A stretch of 57,517 nt of DNA from Oscillibacter sp. GTDB lineage: Bacteria; Bacillota; Clostridia; Oscillospirales; Oscillospiraceae. Position 1 is the first letter of the stretch. Every line of letters starts with the position of its first letter. The DNA is taken from contig JAAWGR010000010.1 of NCBI GenBank assembly GCA_022795445.1, positions 1-57,517 of the forward strand, given 5' to 3'. The notes under the pieces are model-generated. The model was not told the origin of the DNA. It saw nothing but the letters and a program-made list of their open reading frames with translations, and did not search any database. A program made the translations under genes and the position numbers. Positions 17,901-25,146 of this stretch are shown in pieces.

Positions 17901-18400
17901 ATCTTGAGTTGAAACTTCATCAAAACGTAGAAATGGCGGAACGGTCTGCCTACTTAGTGAAGATTCCTGTGGCGCAAAGGCAACTTAACGAGGATGAAGC
18001 AAAGCGGCAAGCTGCAGAGGCCGAAACTCAAACACAGGCGGCGCAGCAGAAGTTTGGCAATGATTTAGGAGGGAGTGTTTCTACAACGCCGCCAGATGTT
18101 GGAGAAGCAACTGCTCTACATACTGATTCTGACTTACCGACCCCTACTCCGCCGGCGGAAAATCCAAAGAACAGGCGGTTTTACATGAGTGTTCCATTAG
18201 ACGCCACTCGCATTGGACGCGATGTGCAACGGCTTGTTGAAGAAATAATAACCCACCTTACCGCAGCAGACGGGACACAAATAGAAGTTTCCTTGGAGGT
18301 CAACGCGCAAGCCCCTGATGGGCTTTCCCAGCAGATTGTCCGCACAGTATCTGAAAACTGCCGGACGCTTCACGTTAAGGATTTCGGATTTGAGGAGTAG
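14987..18400 (+). CDS. HEPN-DUF499 ATPase (anti-phage-associated)
   Basis: This 1137-residue protein starts with a Swt1-type HEPN domain (about 1-145) containing R99-N-K-L-A-H104, the Rx4H motif of HEPN ribonucleases. A Pro/Ala linker (155-168) leads to a DUF499 P-loop ATPase (about 185 onward) with Walker A FGGGKTHS (262-269) and Walker B CLVLMDEL (379-386). A long alpha-helical region and a Pro-rich segment lie near the C-terminus. The start follows AGGAGG and lies 2 bases after the methyltransferase stop; a longer frame reaching 14897 overlaps that gene. It probably powers or regulates the DNA-handling complex, with HEPN as a possible toxic effector. That division of labour is inference. 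Confidence 0.86.
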   Translation: MDGNALKVQRGFHILHPFLAGYVAQELRQEYRDNWWQEALRTLSDQVRDLPDDGAYGVLVDSLDIANCLRLFDRKWNDLFRKKLSLDYRTWAKELMGVRNKLAHLGGQDFNDDDTWRALDTMSRLCEAFDAEATEEIRKLLREARYGSADGSTTVTEAPAAPAAPAKKKAGILHSAPIRGLPCWRDVIQPHPDVAQGHYKNAEFAADIAQVARGEGAYEYRDPVEFFARTYVTEGMTGLLEQALRRVSGKDGEPVIQLKTAFGGGKTHSMLALYHMLRARVSIDKIPNIKPVLQRAGVSALSKTNVAVLVGTALDPTKTKRPQNFPGISINTLWGEMAAQLAESAGDPKLYDYVKEADKKGVSPGSEALKNLFDACGPCLVLMDELVAYAKKLYGAHGLPAGTFDNFISFIQEVTEAARASQNSLVVASIPESDIEIGGDAGKIALEAVEHTFGRMESIWKPVAANEGFEVVRRRLFLDCKDPDARDAVCARFSQMYNENQSDFPIEAREVEYRKRMISCYPIHPEVFDRLYEDWATLERFQRTRGVLRLMAAVIHELWMGNDAGLLIMPSSIQMDVPTVRNELTRHLDIEEGWNAIVDREVDGRNSVPYQIERSNGRYSKNMAARRVSRTIMLGSAPTSRIQNVRGIEASRIRLGVVQPGENISVFNDALNTLTTSLAYLYTNPSGDRFWYDTRPTLRKTVEDRATQIAASDVEYEIETRLRAVRREPPFGGIHVCPSSSLDVPDEQTVRLVILRPTDTYRASNQNNSAMTAVIDILNNRGTTPRIYRNMVAFVAPEQDLMLSLQQTVRRFLAWKSIKENSEDLNLDAVQNRETDNNLSRFNKTVDDQIKEAYCWLLIPYIDKATDLKTIIWDTIRISGGSESIIGRAANKMRQNEQIITRWAPALLKMELDNILWVSSDHIQIKMLWDYLCTYCYLPRLAAENVLLDAISSGLTSTEYFAYASGFDGTRYLELKLHQNVEMAERSAYLVKIPVAQRQLNEDEAKRQAAEAETQTQAAQQKFGNDLGGSVSTTPPDVGEATALHTDSDLPTPTPPAENPKNRRFYMSVPLDATRIGRDVQRLVEEIITHLTAADGTQIEVSLEVNAQAPDGLSQQIVRTVSENCRTLHVKDFGFEE

Positions 18401-18542
18401 GATATTTTTTCCTTGCCTGTAGATTGGCTTTTTTGATATAGCAATATACGTTTTTTCAGAACCGTAAGGTGGCCAATGAATTTGCCCGCCTCCCTTGTGT
18501 TGTTGCTCCAACCTAAGAAGGCATGAATCTTATCAAGGTAAA

Positions 18543-19162
18543 ATGAATAACCGAATTGACGCGATTTATGCAAGACAATCCATTGACAAGAAGGATAGTA
18601 TTTCTATCGAAAGTCAGATTGAGTTTTGCAAATACGAATTGAGAGGCGGGAGTTGCAAGGAATATCAAGACAAGGGTTACAGCGGCAAGAATACGGACAG
18701 GTCCCAGCTTCAAATGCTGGTGGAGGACATCAAGCGTGTGCTGATTGCCAGGGTAGTCGTTTACAAACTCGACCGCAGCAGCCGTTCCATTCTGGACTTC
18801 GCAAACATGATGGTGCTATTCCAGGAGTACAACGTAGAGTTTATCTCGTCTGCGGAGAAGTTTGACACGTCCACGACATTGCCGCCCAGCTTGCGGCGCA
18901 AGGCGTGAGATCGCACTATGGCAATCTGTTTTCCTGGTCAACGATTAGCTTAATCCTCCGCAATCCAATTTACGCAATGGCTGACCTGGACATTTACGAG
19001 TTTTTCAAAAGCCAGGGAACAGAGATTTATAACGATGCCGCCAACTTTGTGGGGACCAACGGCTGCTACTATTATCGCAGTAAGGGAAGTACGAAAGCAA
19101 GCACAAGTATCTGCAAAGAAAGCATGCGGCTATTACGTTCTCTGCACTTGACTGTCATTTAA
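18543..19162 (+). pseudogene. Large serine recombinase, internally deleted and frameshifted
   Basis: The first part (18543-about 18875) encodes a serine-recombinase catalytic domain with the nucleophile in AIYARQS, then KGYSGKNTDR and YKLDRSSRS up to SSAEKFDTST. The reading then shifts, and from about 18873 to 19162 another frame encodes a later region (VHDIAAQLAAQGVRSHYGN, then STISLILRNPIYAMADLDIY). The stretch that normally joins these, roughly 80-90 residues, is missing, and the zinc-ribbon and coiled-coil C-terminus is absent. It cannot encode an active integrase. Its place directly after the defence genes suggests that these arrived on an integrative element that is now fixed. Confidence 0.8.
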
Positions 19163-19229
19163 GGCTCTTTGAAAAAGTGGTGAAGCAAGGACTGGTATAG
19201 CGCCTAAAGCTCTCGACTTTGCAAGGCTT

Positions 19230-19650
19230 TTATAAATTCTCGAGATACTCCCGCAGCAGACAAATAAAATCTTTGTCATAACTTACGAGTTCCTTTCCAA
19301 CCTCCATAAATTTCCGCTGGTCCGGTTCTTTGCATTGTCCGCGCTGTGCGCAGACGGTTACAGTTCCAATACAGCATGGATCAGCGGCGCCCATTCCCCC
19401 ACATTCCCCAGCAGGCGTTCCGCCAACTTGGCGGAAGACTGGGTCAACACGGGAATCTCAACCCACGTGTTGGGAGAATGTTCCAAGAGCGCGCCAGCAG
19501 CGGCACGGAGCACAGTCATAGCGTTCGCGGCGCTGCATACAAGCTCACTAGTTCCAAGCAGATATCATTCTCTGGGTCCAAACGGGCGCAGGCAGCCCCC
19601 CGCGCCTCGCCCTCTTCTACGACGGCAAGCCCAAAGGTATAAAATCCGCG
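19230..19650 (-). pseudogene. Decayed gene of unknown family
   Basis: Three successive reverse-strand frames read like one protein with two interruptions. They are FYTFGLAVVEEGEARGAACA... (about 19520-19650), MTVLRAAAGALLEHSPNTWV... (19358-19519), and QCKEPDQRKFMEVGKELVSY... ending at 19230. The first junction is a one-base shift at about 19525, and a stop plus a shift separates the last part. I do not recognise the family. It sits between the recombinase remnant and the hairpin array, so it is probably a piece of the same mobile element. Confidence 0.4.
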
Positions 19651-19701
19651 CTATGTCTTAAAAGAGGCAATTCACATGAAATGCACAAACGGCAAGCAAT
19701 T

Positions 19702-19889
19702 CGGGTGTGTCCACACTCCGAAATTTTTGCTGGGCCGATGGCCCGCAAAAATGCTTGTTGGGGAGCCTCCCCAAACCCCGACTCTTTGGGACAAAATGTC
19801 TCAAAGTCACTACCCGATATTTATACTATGCGGATGGAGTGACCAGGGTCTGCTGGGGGCCGCCTTGATAACTAAAACAGGGCGGCCCC
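19702..19889. repeat. Array of five hairpins, candidate origin of transfer
   Basis: Within 190 bases there are five inverted repeats. They are GGTGTG-TC-CACACT (about 19703-19717), ATTTTTGC..GGGCC-GAT-GGCCC..GCAAAAAT (19723-19752), TTGGGGA-GCC-TCCCCAA (19758-19774), an imperfect GACTCTTTG/CAAAGTC arm pair (19780-19808), and GGGGCCGCC/GGCGGCCCC (19856-19889). Closely packed repeats of this kind are typical of oriT regions of mobilisable elements in Firmicutes. No relaxase gene remains nearby. A structured RNA is the alternative. The rest of the 19.65-20.29 kb gap holds no gene. Confidence 0.45.
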
Positions 19890-20137
19890 AGTGGACTCCG
19901 GCCATGTCACGCAAAAAACCGCCCCATTTTCACGGATGGCTTTCTGCGTAATGTGATAGATTCAATCTTTTTTCTTTTATTTTCTCCAAAATTCTTTCGT
20001 TTTCGTATTCCTAATAAGAGTTAATTATATGGTTTGTAAATGGGTTTTGGGACTCATGAAGCCATTTTAAAGAAATATTAAAAAGAGATTTCCGCAGCAA
20101 GGGCATAGGGACCCTGAGCGGTTAAGCCGCAGGTTTC

Positions 20138-20167
20138 TTGACAAACAAGTGGGGCACTGGTTATAAT
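20138..20167 (+). promoter_or_regulatory. Promoter of the zinc-finger hypothetical gene
   Basis: TTGACA (20138-20143) and TATAAT (20162-20167), both perfect consensus boxes, are spaced by 18 bases. The leader to the start at 20295 would be about 120 nt and shows no clear fold. Confidence 0.75.
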
Positions 20168-20294
20168 GTTGAGCAGAAAAGCGGAGCCTGCGTTTTGCAC
20201 GGCCAAAGACGCGAGCCAGGTGCGGTATTTTATCTGGCTTGATCAATGGACTATGCAAAATTGAAAAATGATTTTAGAACAAAGAAGTGGTATA

Positions 20295-20822
20295 ATGAGA
20301 CAGCAGCTTGAGAAAGCCCTTGGTGACGCTTTCCCGTTTATGCAGCGGGGGCTGTCCGAAAAGGAGCAGGTTGAGAAGTGGGGACATACTCGTAATATTT
20401 ACGACGCTTATGGGATGGAACTGGGAGATGGATGGTACCAGGTTATTTGGGATATGTGCGCGGAAATTACCGCAGTTTATGAAACGGAAGGCTTGCCGGT
20501 TGATCTTGTCGTGGACCAGGTTAAGGAGAAGTTTGGAACCCTGCGCTTTTATTACCATCCCAAGGATCAAGAGGCTGCCATCCACGCGTTTGACTGCCTG
20601 AACGAAGGGGCCAGCCTGCGGTTCCAGCCCGGTTCTTCAAATGTACATCAGAAAACTGCGGAGATTGTGGGCAAGTATGAAACATTGAGCGCCCAGGTTT
20701 GTGAAATCTGCGGAAAACCAGGATGTCTCCGTAAGGATTTGCGCCGGATACAGACGCTGTGCGAAGAACACTATCATAAAAATCTTAATCTTATCAAAAA
20801 AACGAAACAGCGGCGGCAATAG
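20295..20822 (+). CDS. Conserved hypothetical protein with C-terminal zinc-finger-like motif
   Basis: This 175-residue soluble protein contains the conserved stretches GDGWYQVIWDMCAEI and QVKEKFGTLRFYYH, and a C-terminal CEICGKPGCLR...LCEEH cluster that could bind zinc. Proteins with this QVKEKFGxLRFY plus CxxCGxPG pattern are widespread but uncharacterised. I chose the start at 20295, after AGAAGTGG; an ATG at 20268 in the same frame would add nine residues and lacks a ribosome site. It is monocistronic, under a consensus promoter, and ends at a shared terminator. No function can be assigned. Confidence 0.7.
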   Translation: MRQQLEKALGDAFPFMQRGLSEKEQVEKWGHTRNIYDAYGMELGDGWYQVIWDMCAEITAVYETEGLPVDLVVDQVKEKFGTLRFYYHPKDQEAAIHAFDCLNEGASLRFQPGSSNVHQKTAEIVGKYETLSAQVCEICGKPGCLRKDLRRIQTLCEEHYHKNLNLIKKTKQRRQ

Positions 20823-20865
20823 CCCGGAAGATTCCACAGAGCATATCAGCAGCAGATACGATTTC

Positions 20866-20905
20866 GCTCCCATTTCCCAGCCCATCCAGGCCGGAAAATG
20901 GGAGC
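20866..20905. terminator. Bidirectional terminator
   Basis: GCTCCCATTT (20866-20875) pairs with AAATGGGAGC (20896-20905) around a 20-base loop, between convergent genes ending at 20822 and 20917. Confidence 0.65.
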
Positions 20906-20916
20906 CGTTCGTTTGT

Positions 20917-21351
20917 TTAGAGGAACATGCGAATATCTGCCGCCAAATCTTCCTCAATGCTGATCAGCCGTTTTGCAAGGTCCTTGGATGTTTCATCGGC
21001 TGCCTGATATTGGTTCAAATACTTGTTCAAAGATTTGACGCCCATGTTGCACCCGTCGGTCACAAAATCCGCAATTGCCGCATCCGAGCCTTCCATAGCC
21101 AGCTTTACATTTGTCTTTACCCATGACATGCCCTTAGCGATTGGGTTTGGCTCCTTCCCGTCATCATGATAGTTGTTCAGCTGCCGTTTGATTTCACCTT
21201 CCAGCGTCTCGTGCGCGGATACTCCCTCCGCCAAGCACTGCCGCAGTTCCTCTTCGTGGATATACGTCAGAACGTCCCCAATGGATGAAATGCCCATTTT
21301 TACACCCGCATCGCATTCCCGCAATAATTTTATCGTATCCGGTTCTGCCAT
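20917..21351 (-). CDS. Predicted helical-bundle (ferritin-like) protein
   Basis: This 144-residue, almost wholly alpha-helical acidic protein starts MAEPDTIKLLRECDAGVKMG and contains AMEGSDAAIADFVTDGCNMG. The helix pattern and spacing suggest a four-helix bundle of the DUF2383/ferritin-like type, which includes proteins of stress resistance and spore coats. No complete di-iron ExxH pair is evident, so metal binding is doubtful. AGGAGG lies 10 bases before the ATG. It is monocistronic and convergent with the gene at 20295. The family assignment is tentative. Confidence 0.6.
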   Translation of the reverse strand: MAEPDTIKLLRECDAGVKMGISSIGDVLTYIHEEELRQCLAEGVSAHETLEGEIKRQLNNYHDDGKEPNPIAKGMSWVKTNVKLAMEGSDAAIADFVTDGCNMGVKSLNKYLNQYQAADETSKDLAKRLISIEEDLAADIRMFL

Positions 21352-21485
21352 AGAAAACCATCCTCCTTTTGCGTCAAAGGATAGTATGTCCCATTTTTGC
21401 GGAAGCCGGTTATTTGATACGCCGGACGATATAGCGCTTTAAACACAAAAATCTGTATGAAACCAATATAAAGGAGAAGGAAGAT

Positions 21486-22079
21486 ATGAATATCAAAGAA
21501 GAACTGGAAAGAAAAGTAGGTATAGCAAAGGATATATATCTAAACAATATTGAAATAGACCCACTTACGGTCAAGGCAATTCTGATAAATGAAGTCGTCC
21601 CAGCTGACCCTTTACAGGATTTTTATGGAGAACCTGACGCGGATTATCTGAAAACAACCATCCCTCTTTTCCGAGGCGCAGGGACTGCAGTCGCTTCGAT
21701 GCAGGATATCCTGCAAATGGGTATCTATATTACCAATGCAGTTAAAACCCCAAAAACAGAATATACCATTGAGAAAAGCAGTATCGAAAATAGTTTGCCT
21801 TATCTGGAAGCAGAGTTCTCTTTGTTTCCGAATATAAAGGTCATCATGCTCATGGGTGACGTTGCAAAGAAAGCCTTTAATATGATTGCAAAAAAGGCCG
21901 CAAAGAAAAATATTATCCCCGCTGTTTCTACCTACAAATTACGGAATACCCCTATTTATTATGAGGGTATTCGCGTAATGCCGTCCTACATAATGACAGG
22001 GGGAAACATTTTAATCGAAAAGTCAAAAGTAACAATGACAACCGAGGATATTGCCGCGATGTTGGAAATCATCAAATAA
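21486..22079 (+). CDS. Uracil-DNA glycosylase-family protein
   Basis: This 197-residue cytoplasmic protein resembles a Clostridia branch of the uracil-DNA glycosylase superfamily. It shows the INEVVPADPLQDFYG segment near 34-48, YITNAVKTPKTEYT near 80-93 and KVIMLMGDVAKKAFN near 118-132. A late PSYIMTGGNILIEKS takes the place of the usual catalytic loop. Such enzymes remove damaged or misplaced bases from DNA. The start follows AAAGGAGAAGGAAGAT. It is AT-rich compared with most of the window and stands alone between the helical-bundle gene and a decayed regulator. The exact substrate is unknown, and activity has not been shown for this branch as far as I know. Confidence 0.7.
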   Translation: MNIKEELERKVGIAKDIYLNNIEIDPLTVKAILINEVVPADPLQDFYGEPDADYLKTTIPLFRGAGTAVASMQDILQMGIYITNAVKTPKTEYTIEKSSIENSLPYLEAEFSLFPNIKVIMLMGDVAKKAFNMIAKKAAKKNIIPAVSTYKLRNTPIYYEGIRVMPSYIMTGGNILIEKSKVTMTTEDIAAMLEIIK

Positions 22080-22292
22080 ACCTGGTCAGGTGGAAGATAT
22101 ATCTATATCCAATTTTCCCCCCAGAACAATCCCGATTTGCCGAATTGATACACGCAAAGCATACTACCACTCCTGGCGGCATTCAACCCTAATTTATAGG
22201 CGCTGATAGAGGAACGTCTGACGGAACCGTTCCCCAGAGGGCGCACGATTTTTGCAATTGCCTCTTGACAGGGAGGCAGATTTGGCACAAAG

Positions 22293-22320
22293 TTAACATC
22301 GTTAGCTAACGCTGTATACT
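22293..22320 (+). promoter_or_regulatory. Promoter and operator of the decayed TetR gene
   Basis: TTAACA (22293-22298) and TATACT (22315-22320) are spaced by 16 bases. The spacer contains the perfect palindrome GTTAGCTAAC (22301-22310), whose GTTAG half-site recurs in the operator at 22693. The 22080-22292 gap upstream holds no gene I recognise. Confidence 0.6.
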
Positions 22321-22332
22321 CTTAGAGGAATT

Positions 22333-22669
22333 ATGCCCAGAGACAAAACAGAAACCCATCAGAAGATTCTGTTGGCGGCCATGGCAGAATCTTCTGGAAA
22401 AAGGCTTTGAAAAGGCCACTATGCGAAGCATTGCGGAAGAAGCTGGCATCACTGCGTCAGGAAACCCTGGCCTATTTGGAAGCCGCCCGGTAAAAAGGCA
22501 TACCTATCTGGAGCATCCAACCGGAAGAGCTTCACCTGCTGATGACTGCCTACACCAGCGCCCTGTTCGAGGTAGTGGTCCACGACTTTTCCTGGGAGGA
22601 AGCCGCTCACTTTCTTCATGCGCTGGAAACGTTTTTTACCCTGTCTGGAGAGCTGTCTTGGGGCTGTAA
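22333..22669 (+). pseudogene. TetR-family regulator, deleted and frameshifted
   Basis: It starts MPRDKTETHQKILLAA and is shifted within the first helix. In a second frame it continues as LEKGFEKATMRSIAEEAGIT, a TetR helix-turn-helix. The central part is missing. A third frame then gives IPIWSIQPEELHLLMTAYTS and LFEVVVHDFSWEEAAHFLHA, and another shift restores the family-like end FYPVWRAVLGL. At least three lesions make it a pseudogene. It once probably repressed the exporter gene just downstream. Confidence 0.75.
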
Positions 22670-22692
22670 CAAGCCCTCAATCTTTTCAAAAA

Positions 22693-22710
22693 AGTTAGTT
22701 ATAACTAACT
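22693..22710. promoter_or_regulatory. 18-bp palindromic operator of the exporter remnant
   Basis: AGTTAGTTATAACTAACT is a perfect 18-bp palindrome placed 18 bases before the exporter start codon. It shares GTTAG/CTAAC half-sites with the palindrome in the TetR promoter, so both were probably bound by that regulator. Confidence 0.6.
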
Positions 22711-22728
22711 GAGGCGGAGGTGTATCCA

Positions 22729-23284
22729 TGAAAGAAAAACAAGAGAATCCCTTGAACGTGCGGTTCTCTTTCGCAGGAGAAGCGAAAGGAAAAATGACTT
22801 TTTCCAGCATCTTGGCCCTGGTGGGCGAGTGCTTTGGTATGGCCCCCTATTTCGCCGTGGCGCTGTTGGCGAAGCGGCTCTGCGAGGGAACGGCGGCGGT
22901 ATGCATGTACCAATGGGGATCATGCTGGAAACTCCTCCGGCACGTTCAAAACCCTTCTGGTGGACAACGTGGGACGGCTGGAGGACATCATCGCCCATAT
23001 GGTGCCGAAGCTTACATCGAACTTGTTTGCACCGCTGCCGAGTATTGTGCTGGTGTTCGTCCTGAACTGGCGGATGGGGCTAGCTTCAAAGCGTTGCTGC
23101 CGTCGCCCCTCCTGGGCGCCCTGCCCACCAGCTGTCCACTGTCCAGGAAGCGGACCAAATTATCGTCATCAACCAGGGACGCATCCTCCAGCAGGGCACC
23201 CATGAAGCGCTGATCAAACAGCCTGGCTTATATGCCAGTTTCATCAGGAGGCGCTGGGAAACAACAGGCTGGAAACCGGCTTGA
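22729..23284 (+). pseudogene. ABC exporter (fused permease-ATPase), mostly deleted
   Basis: The start MKEKQENPLNVRFSFAGEAK follows GGAGG and leads into the first membrane segment. A shifted frame encodes TFKTLLVDNVGRLEDIIAHM and FVLNWRMGL from the exporter membrane domain. A last frame gives the end of an ATPase domain, QLSTVQEADQIIVINQGRIL and GTHEALIKQPGLYASF. Most of both domains, including Walker A and the signature motif, is gone. The gene is a deletion derivative of a heterodimeric multidrug or MdlB-type exporter and cannot function. Confidence 0.75.
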
Positions 23285-23398
23285 ACTTCACCTAGCAGAT
23301 GGAGGAAGTGGAAACACCAAAAAAAGCGCCGCTGCATAGGCTGATGCAGGAAGCAAAGCGGAGACATGAGGAGCAGCGCTTCTAAGGAGGAAACAAGA

Positions 23399-23839
23399 AT
23401 GGCATATTCCGACCGGGAGCTGTTGGCGCGCCTGATCCAATGCGAGGCGGGCGGAGAGGGAGATATCGGTATGAAAGCGGTAGCGGGCGTGGTGATGAAC
23501 CGCGTACACGCTTCTGGAGGCGAGTACGCACGCGTAGGAAAAGGAAGCATCCGGAATATCATCTTCCAGCCGTACCAATTCGTCTGTGCCAGCGAAACGG
23601 AAGGCGGCGTTTACAACCCGCAGAACATATACAACATGAGCCCCGAGGCCATCCATTACGAAATCGCCGACTGGGCTATCGCAGGGAACCGTGTGCCAGT
23701 GGTTGCAGAATCACTGTGGTTCTATAACCCCTTCAGCCCAGACTGCCGTCCCAACTTTCCTTCAAACGTCGGCTACTGGCAGACACGCATCGGCGATCAT
23801 TGTTTTTACAATCCGACTAACGCTTACTATCAAACTTGA
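23399..23839 (+). CDS. cwlJ: Spore cortex-lytic cell wall hydrolase (CwlJ type)
   Basis: This 146-residue protein consists only of the SleB/CwlJ hydrolase domain: SDRELLARLIQCEAGGEGD with the predicted catalytic E17, then GVVMNRVHA and the C-terminal GDHCFYNP. No signal peptide or peptidoglycan-binding domain is present, as in CwlJ, which is made in the mother cell and placed at the cortex/coat to degrade cortex during germination. AAGGAGG precedes the ATG. A gerQ-like gene follows 11 bases later, matching the known dependence of CwlJ on GerQ. Expression is expected late in sporulation, but no sigma-E/K promoter was located. Confidence 0.88.
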   Translation: MAYSDRELLARLIQCEAGGEGDIGMKAVAGVVMNRVHASGGEYARVGKGSIRNIIFQPYQFVCASETEGGVYNPQNIYNMSPEAIHYEIADWAIAGNRVPVVAESLWFYNPFSPDCRPNFPSNVGYWQTRIGDHCFYNPTNAYYQT

Positions 23840-23850
23840 GAGGTGTCATT

Positions 23851-24489
23851 ATGCCAAACACGCAGAATGTACAGAACATACAGAATGTGCAGAATATTCA
23901 AAATATACAGCATACGCCCGCCCAAACTCAGCCTACACCCACGCAATCGACGACTCAGACCACCACACAGGACGGCTCTGCCACACAATCTACACAAATG
24001 CAGTCCACCCCTATGCAGTCCGCGCCTATGCAGTCCGCGCCCATGACCGACTGGTCCAGCGAGATCTCCACACCGGAAGGGAATGGCGCTTCCGGACAGG
24101 CCGACCATCCGATGCTGCGTCCTGCAATGCGCAGCGAGCTGGCTGGCAGCACTGGAATCCTCGACCTGCAGAACCATTTGCCCGACGATATGATCGATAC
24201 ACCCACCTCTGTTGCAGAGGCTTACTTAGGCTCCATGAAATCCATGTTGAGCCGAAACAAGGGCAATTTCGTTGTCGCCACGTTCTTGATTGGCACCCAA
24301 GGTACCACAACCTGGGAAGGCATCCTCTACGAGGTTGGCAACGACTATCTGATTATCCGGCAGACCGGCCGTGACCGGTTCATTGCCTGCGACATGTACT
24401 CTCTGAAATACATCGAGTTTTATGATACCCAGCGCCAAAAAATCTGCGACAGCCTGCTTTGGCAAAACGGCTGGCAGGATGGGTGCTGA
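23851..24489 (+). CDS. gerQ: GerQ-like spore coat protein
   Basis: In this 212-residue protein, about the first 115 residues are low complexity (NVQNIQ-type repeats, a Gln/Thr stretch, then QSTPMQSAPM repeats). The C-terminal part (about 120-200) matches the GerQ core: YLGSMKSMLSRNKGNFVVAT, WEGILYEVGNDYLII, RFIACDMYSLKYIEFYD. In Bacillus GerQ is a transglutaminase-crosslinked coat protein needed to localise CwlJ. The Gln-rich N-terminal region would suit crosslinking. The start at 23851 was chosen 11 bases after the cwlJ stop. It is longer than Bacillus GerQ mainly through the repeat region. Confidence 0.82.
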   Translation: MPNTQNVQNIQNVQNIQNIQHTPAQTQPTPTQSTTQTTTQDGSATQSTQMQSTPMQSAPMQSAPMTDWSSEISTPEGNGASGQADHPMLRPAMRSELAGSTGILDLQNHLPDDMIDTPTSVAEAYLGSMKSMLSRNKGNFVVATFLIGTQGTTTWEGILYEVGNDYLIIRQTGRDRFIACDMYSLKYIEFYDTQRQKICDSLLWQNGWQDGC

Positions 24490-24494
24490 GCCAG

Positions 24495-24523
24495 TTGCCA
24501 AAACCAGAAAAACATGATACAAT
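24495..24523 (+). promoter_or_regulatory. Promoter of the nitroreductase gene
   Basis: TTGCCA (24495-24500) and TACAAT (24518-24523) are spaced by 17 bases, immediately after the gerQ stop. Confidence 0.65.
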
Positions 24524-24555
24524 TTGGATATCTGTTAAAAAGGAGAATGATATCC

Positions 24556-25068
24556 ATGGATTTTCAAGCTCTGTCTGCGGCACGGTACTCTCTGCGGAAA
24601 TTCAGTACCCAGCCAGTAGAATCGGAGAAACTGGCCCTAATTTTGGAGGCGGGGCGCAACGCGCCTACGGCGCACAACAACCAGCCCCAGCGCATCTTTG
24701 TCCTGCAAAGCACAGAGGCCCTGGAGAAAGCCGATACCTGCACCGCCGCCCATTTTCATCCGCCGGTGATGTTGATCGTAGGCTATGACGCAGCCGTTTC
24801 CTGGAAGCGGGAAACCGACGGCAAAGACCATGGCGAGATCGACGCCGCGATTGCCGCGACACAAATGATGCTTCAAGCGGCAGACTTGGGGCTGGGTACC
24901 ACCTATGTGGGCATGTTTGAACCAGAGAAGCTGCAAGCTGCCTTCCCTGAGATGGCGGGCACGGAGCTGATTGCCATGCTCCCGCTGGGCTACCCGGCGG
25001 AAGGCGCTCATCCCTCCCGCCTGCACGACAGCCGCAAACCAATGGAGTCCCTCGTTCAGTATCTGTAA
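24556..25068 (+). CDS. Nitroreductase-family FMN protein
   Basis: This 170-residue flavoprotein starts ALSAARYSLRKFSTQPV and contains GRNAPTAHNNQPQRI, with the Arg and Asn/Gln contacts to FMN. ADLGLGTTYVGMF and a C-terminal MLPLGYPAEG follow. It is of the short nitroreductase type that works as a dimer and reduces nitro compounds, quinones or flavins with NAD(P)H. GGAG lies upstream of the ATG at 24556. It is monocistronic, with its own promoter and a terminator at 25111. The natural substrate is unknown. Confidence 0.88.
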   Translation: MDFQALSAARYSLRKFSTQPVESEKLALILEAGRNAPTAHNNQPQRIFVLQSTEALEKADTCTAAHFHPPVMLIVGYDAAVSWKRETDGKDHGEIDAAIAATQMMLQAADLGLGTTYVGMFEPEKLQAAFPEMAGTELIAMLPLGYPAEGAHPSRLHDSRKPMESLVQYL

Positions 25069-25110
25069 ATACAGGCCGGAGAAATCCACAGCAAAAGCGC
25101 TCTATGACAA

Positions 25111-25137
25111 AAGGCCGGGAGGTTTCCTCCCAGCCTT
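25111..25137. terminator. Bidirectional terminator
   Basis: AAGGCCGGGAGG pairs with CCTCCCAGCCTT (one mismatch) around TTT and is followed by TTCTTTCC. It serves the convergent nitroreductase and HlyIII genes. Confidence 0.8.
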
Positions 25138-25146
25138 TTCTTTCCT

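Noticed and set aside
8520-18400. Complete DISARM or BREX system
   Set aside because: No drmA, drmB (DUF1998), drmC (PLD), pglZ, brxB or brxL genes are present. Only the helicase and methylase resemble DISARM class 1 parts.
19676-19951. Possible 91-residue protein
   Set aside because: The stretch is made almost entirely of inverted repeats, has no ribosome site and gives no family-like sequence.
22103-22288. Reverse-strand 61-codon open frame
   Set aside because: No ribosome site or family similarity, and it lies in the upstream region of a decayed regulator.
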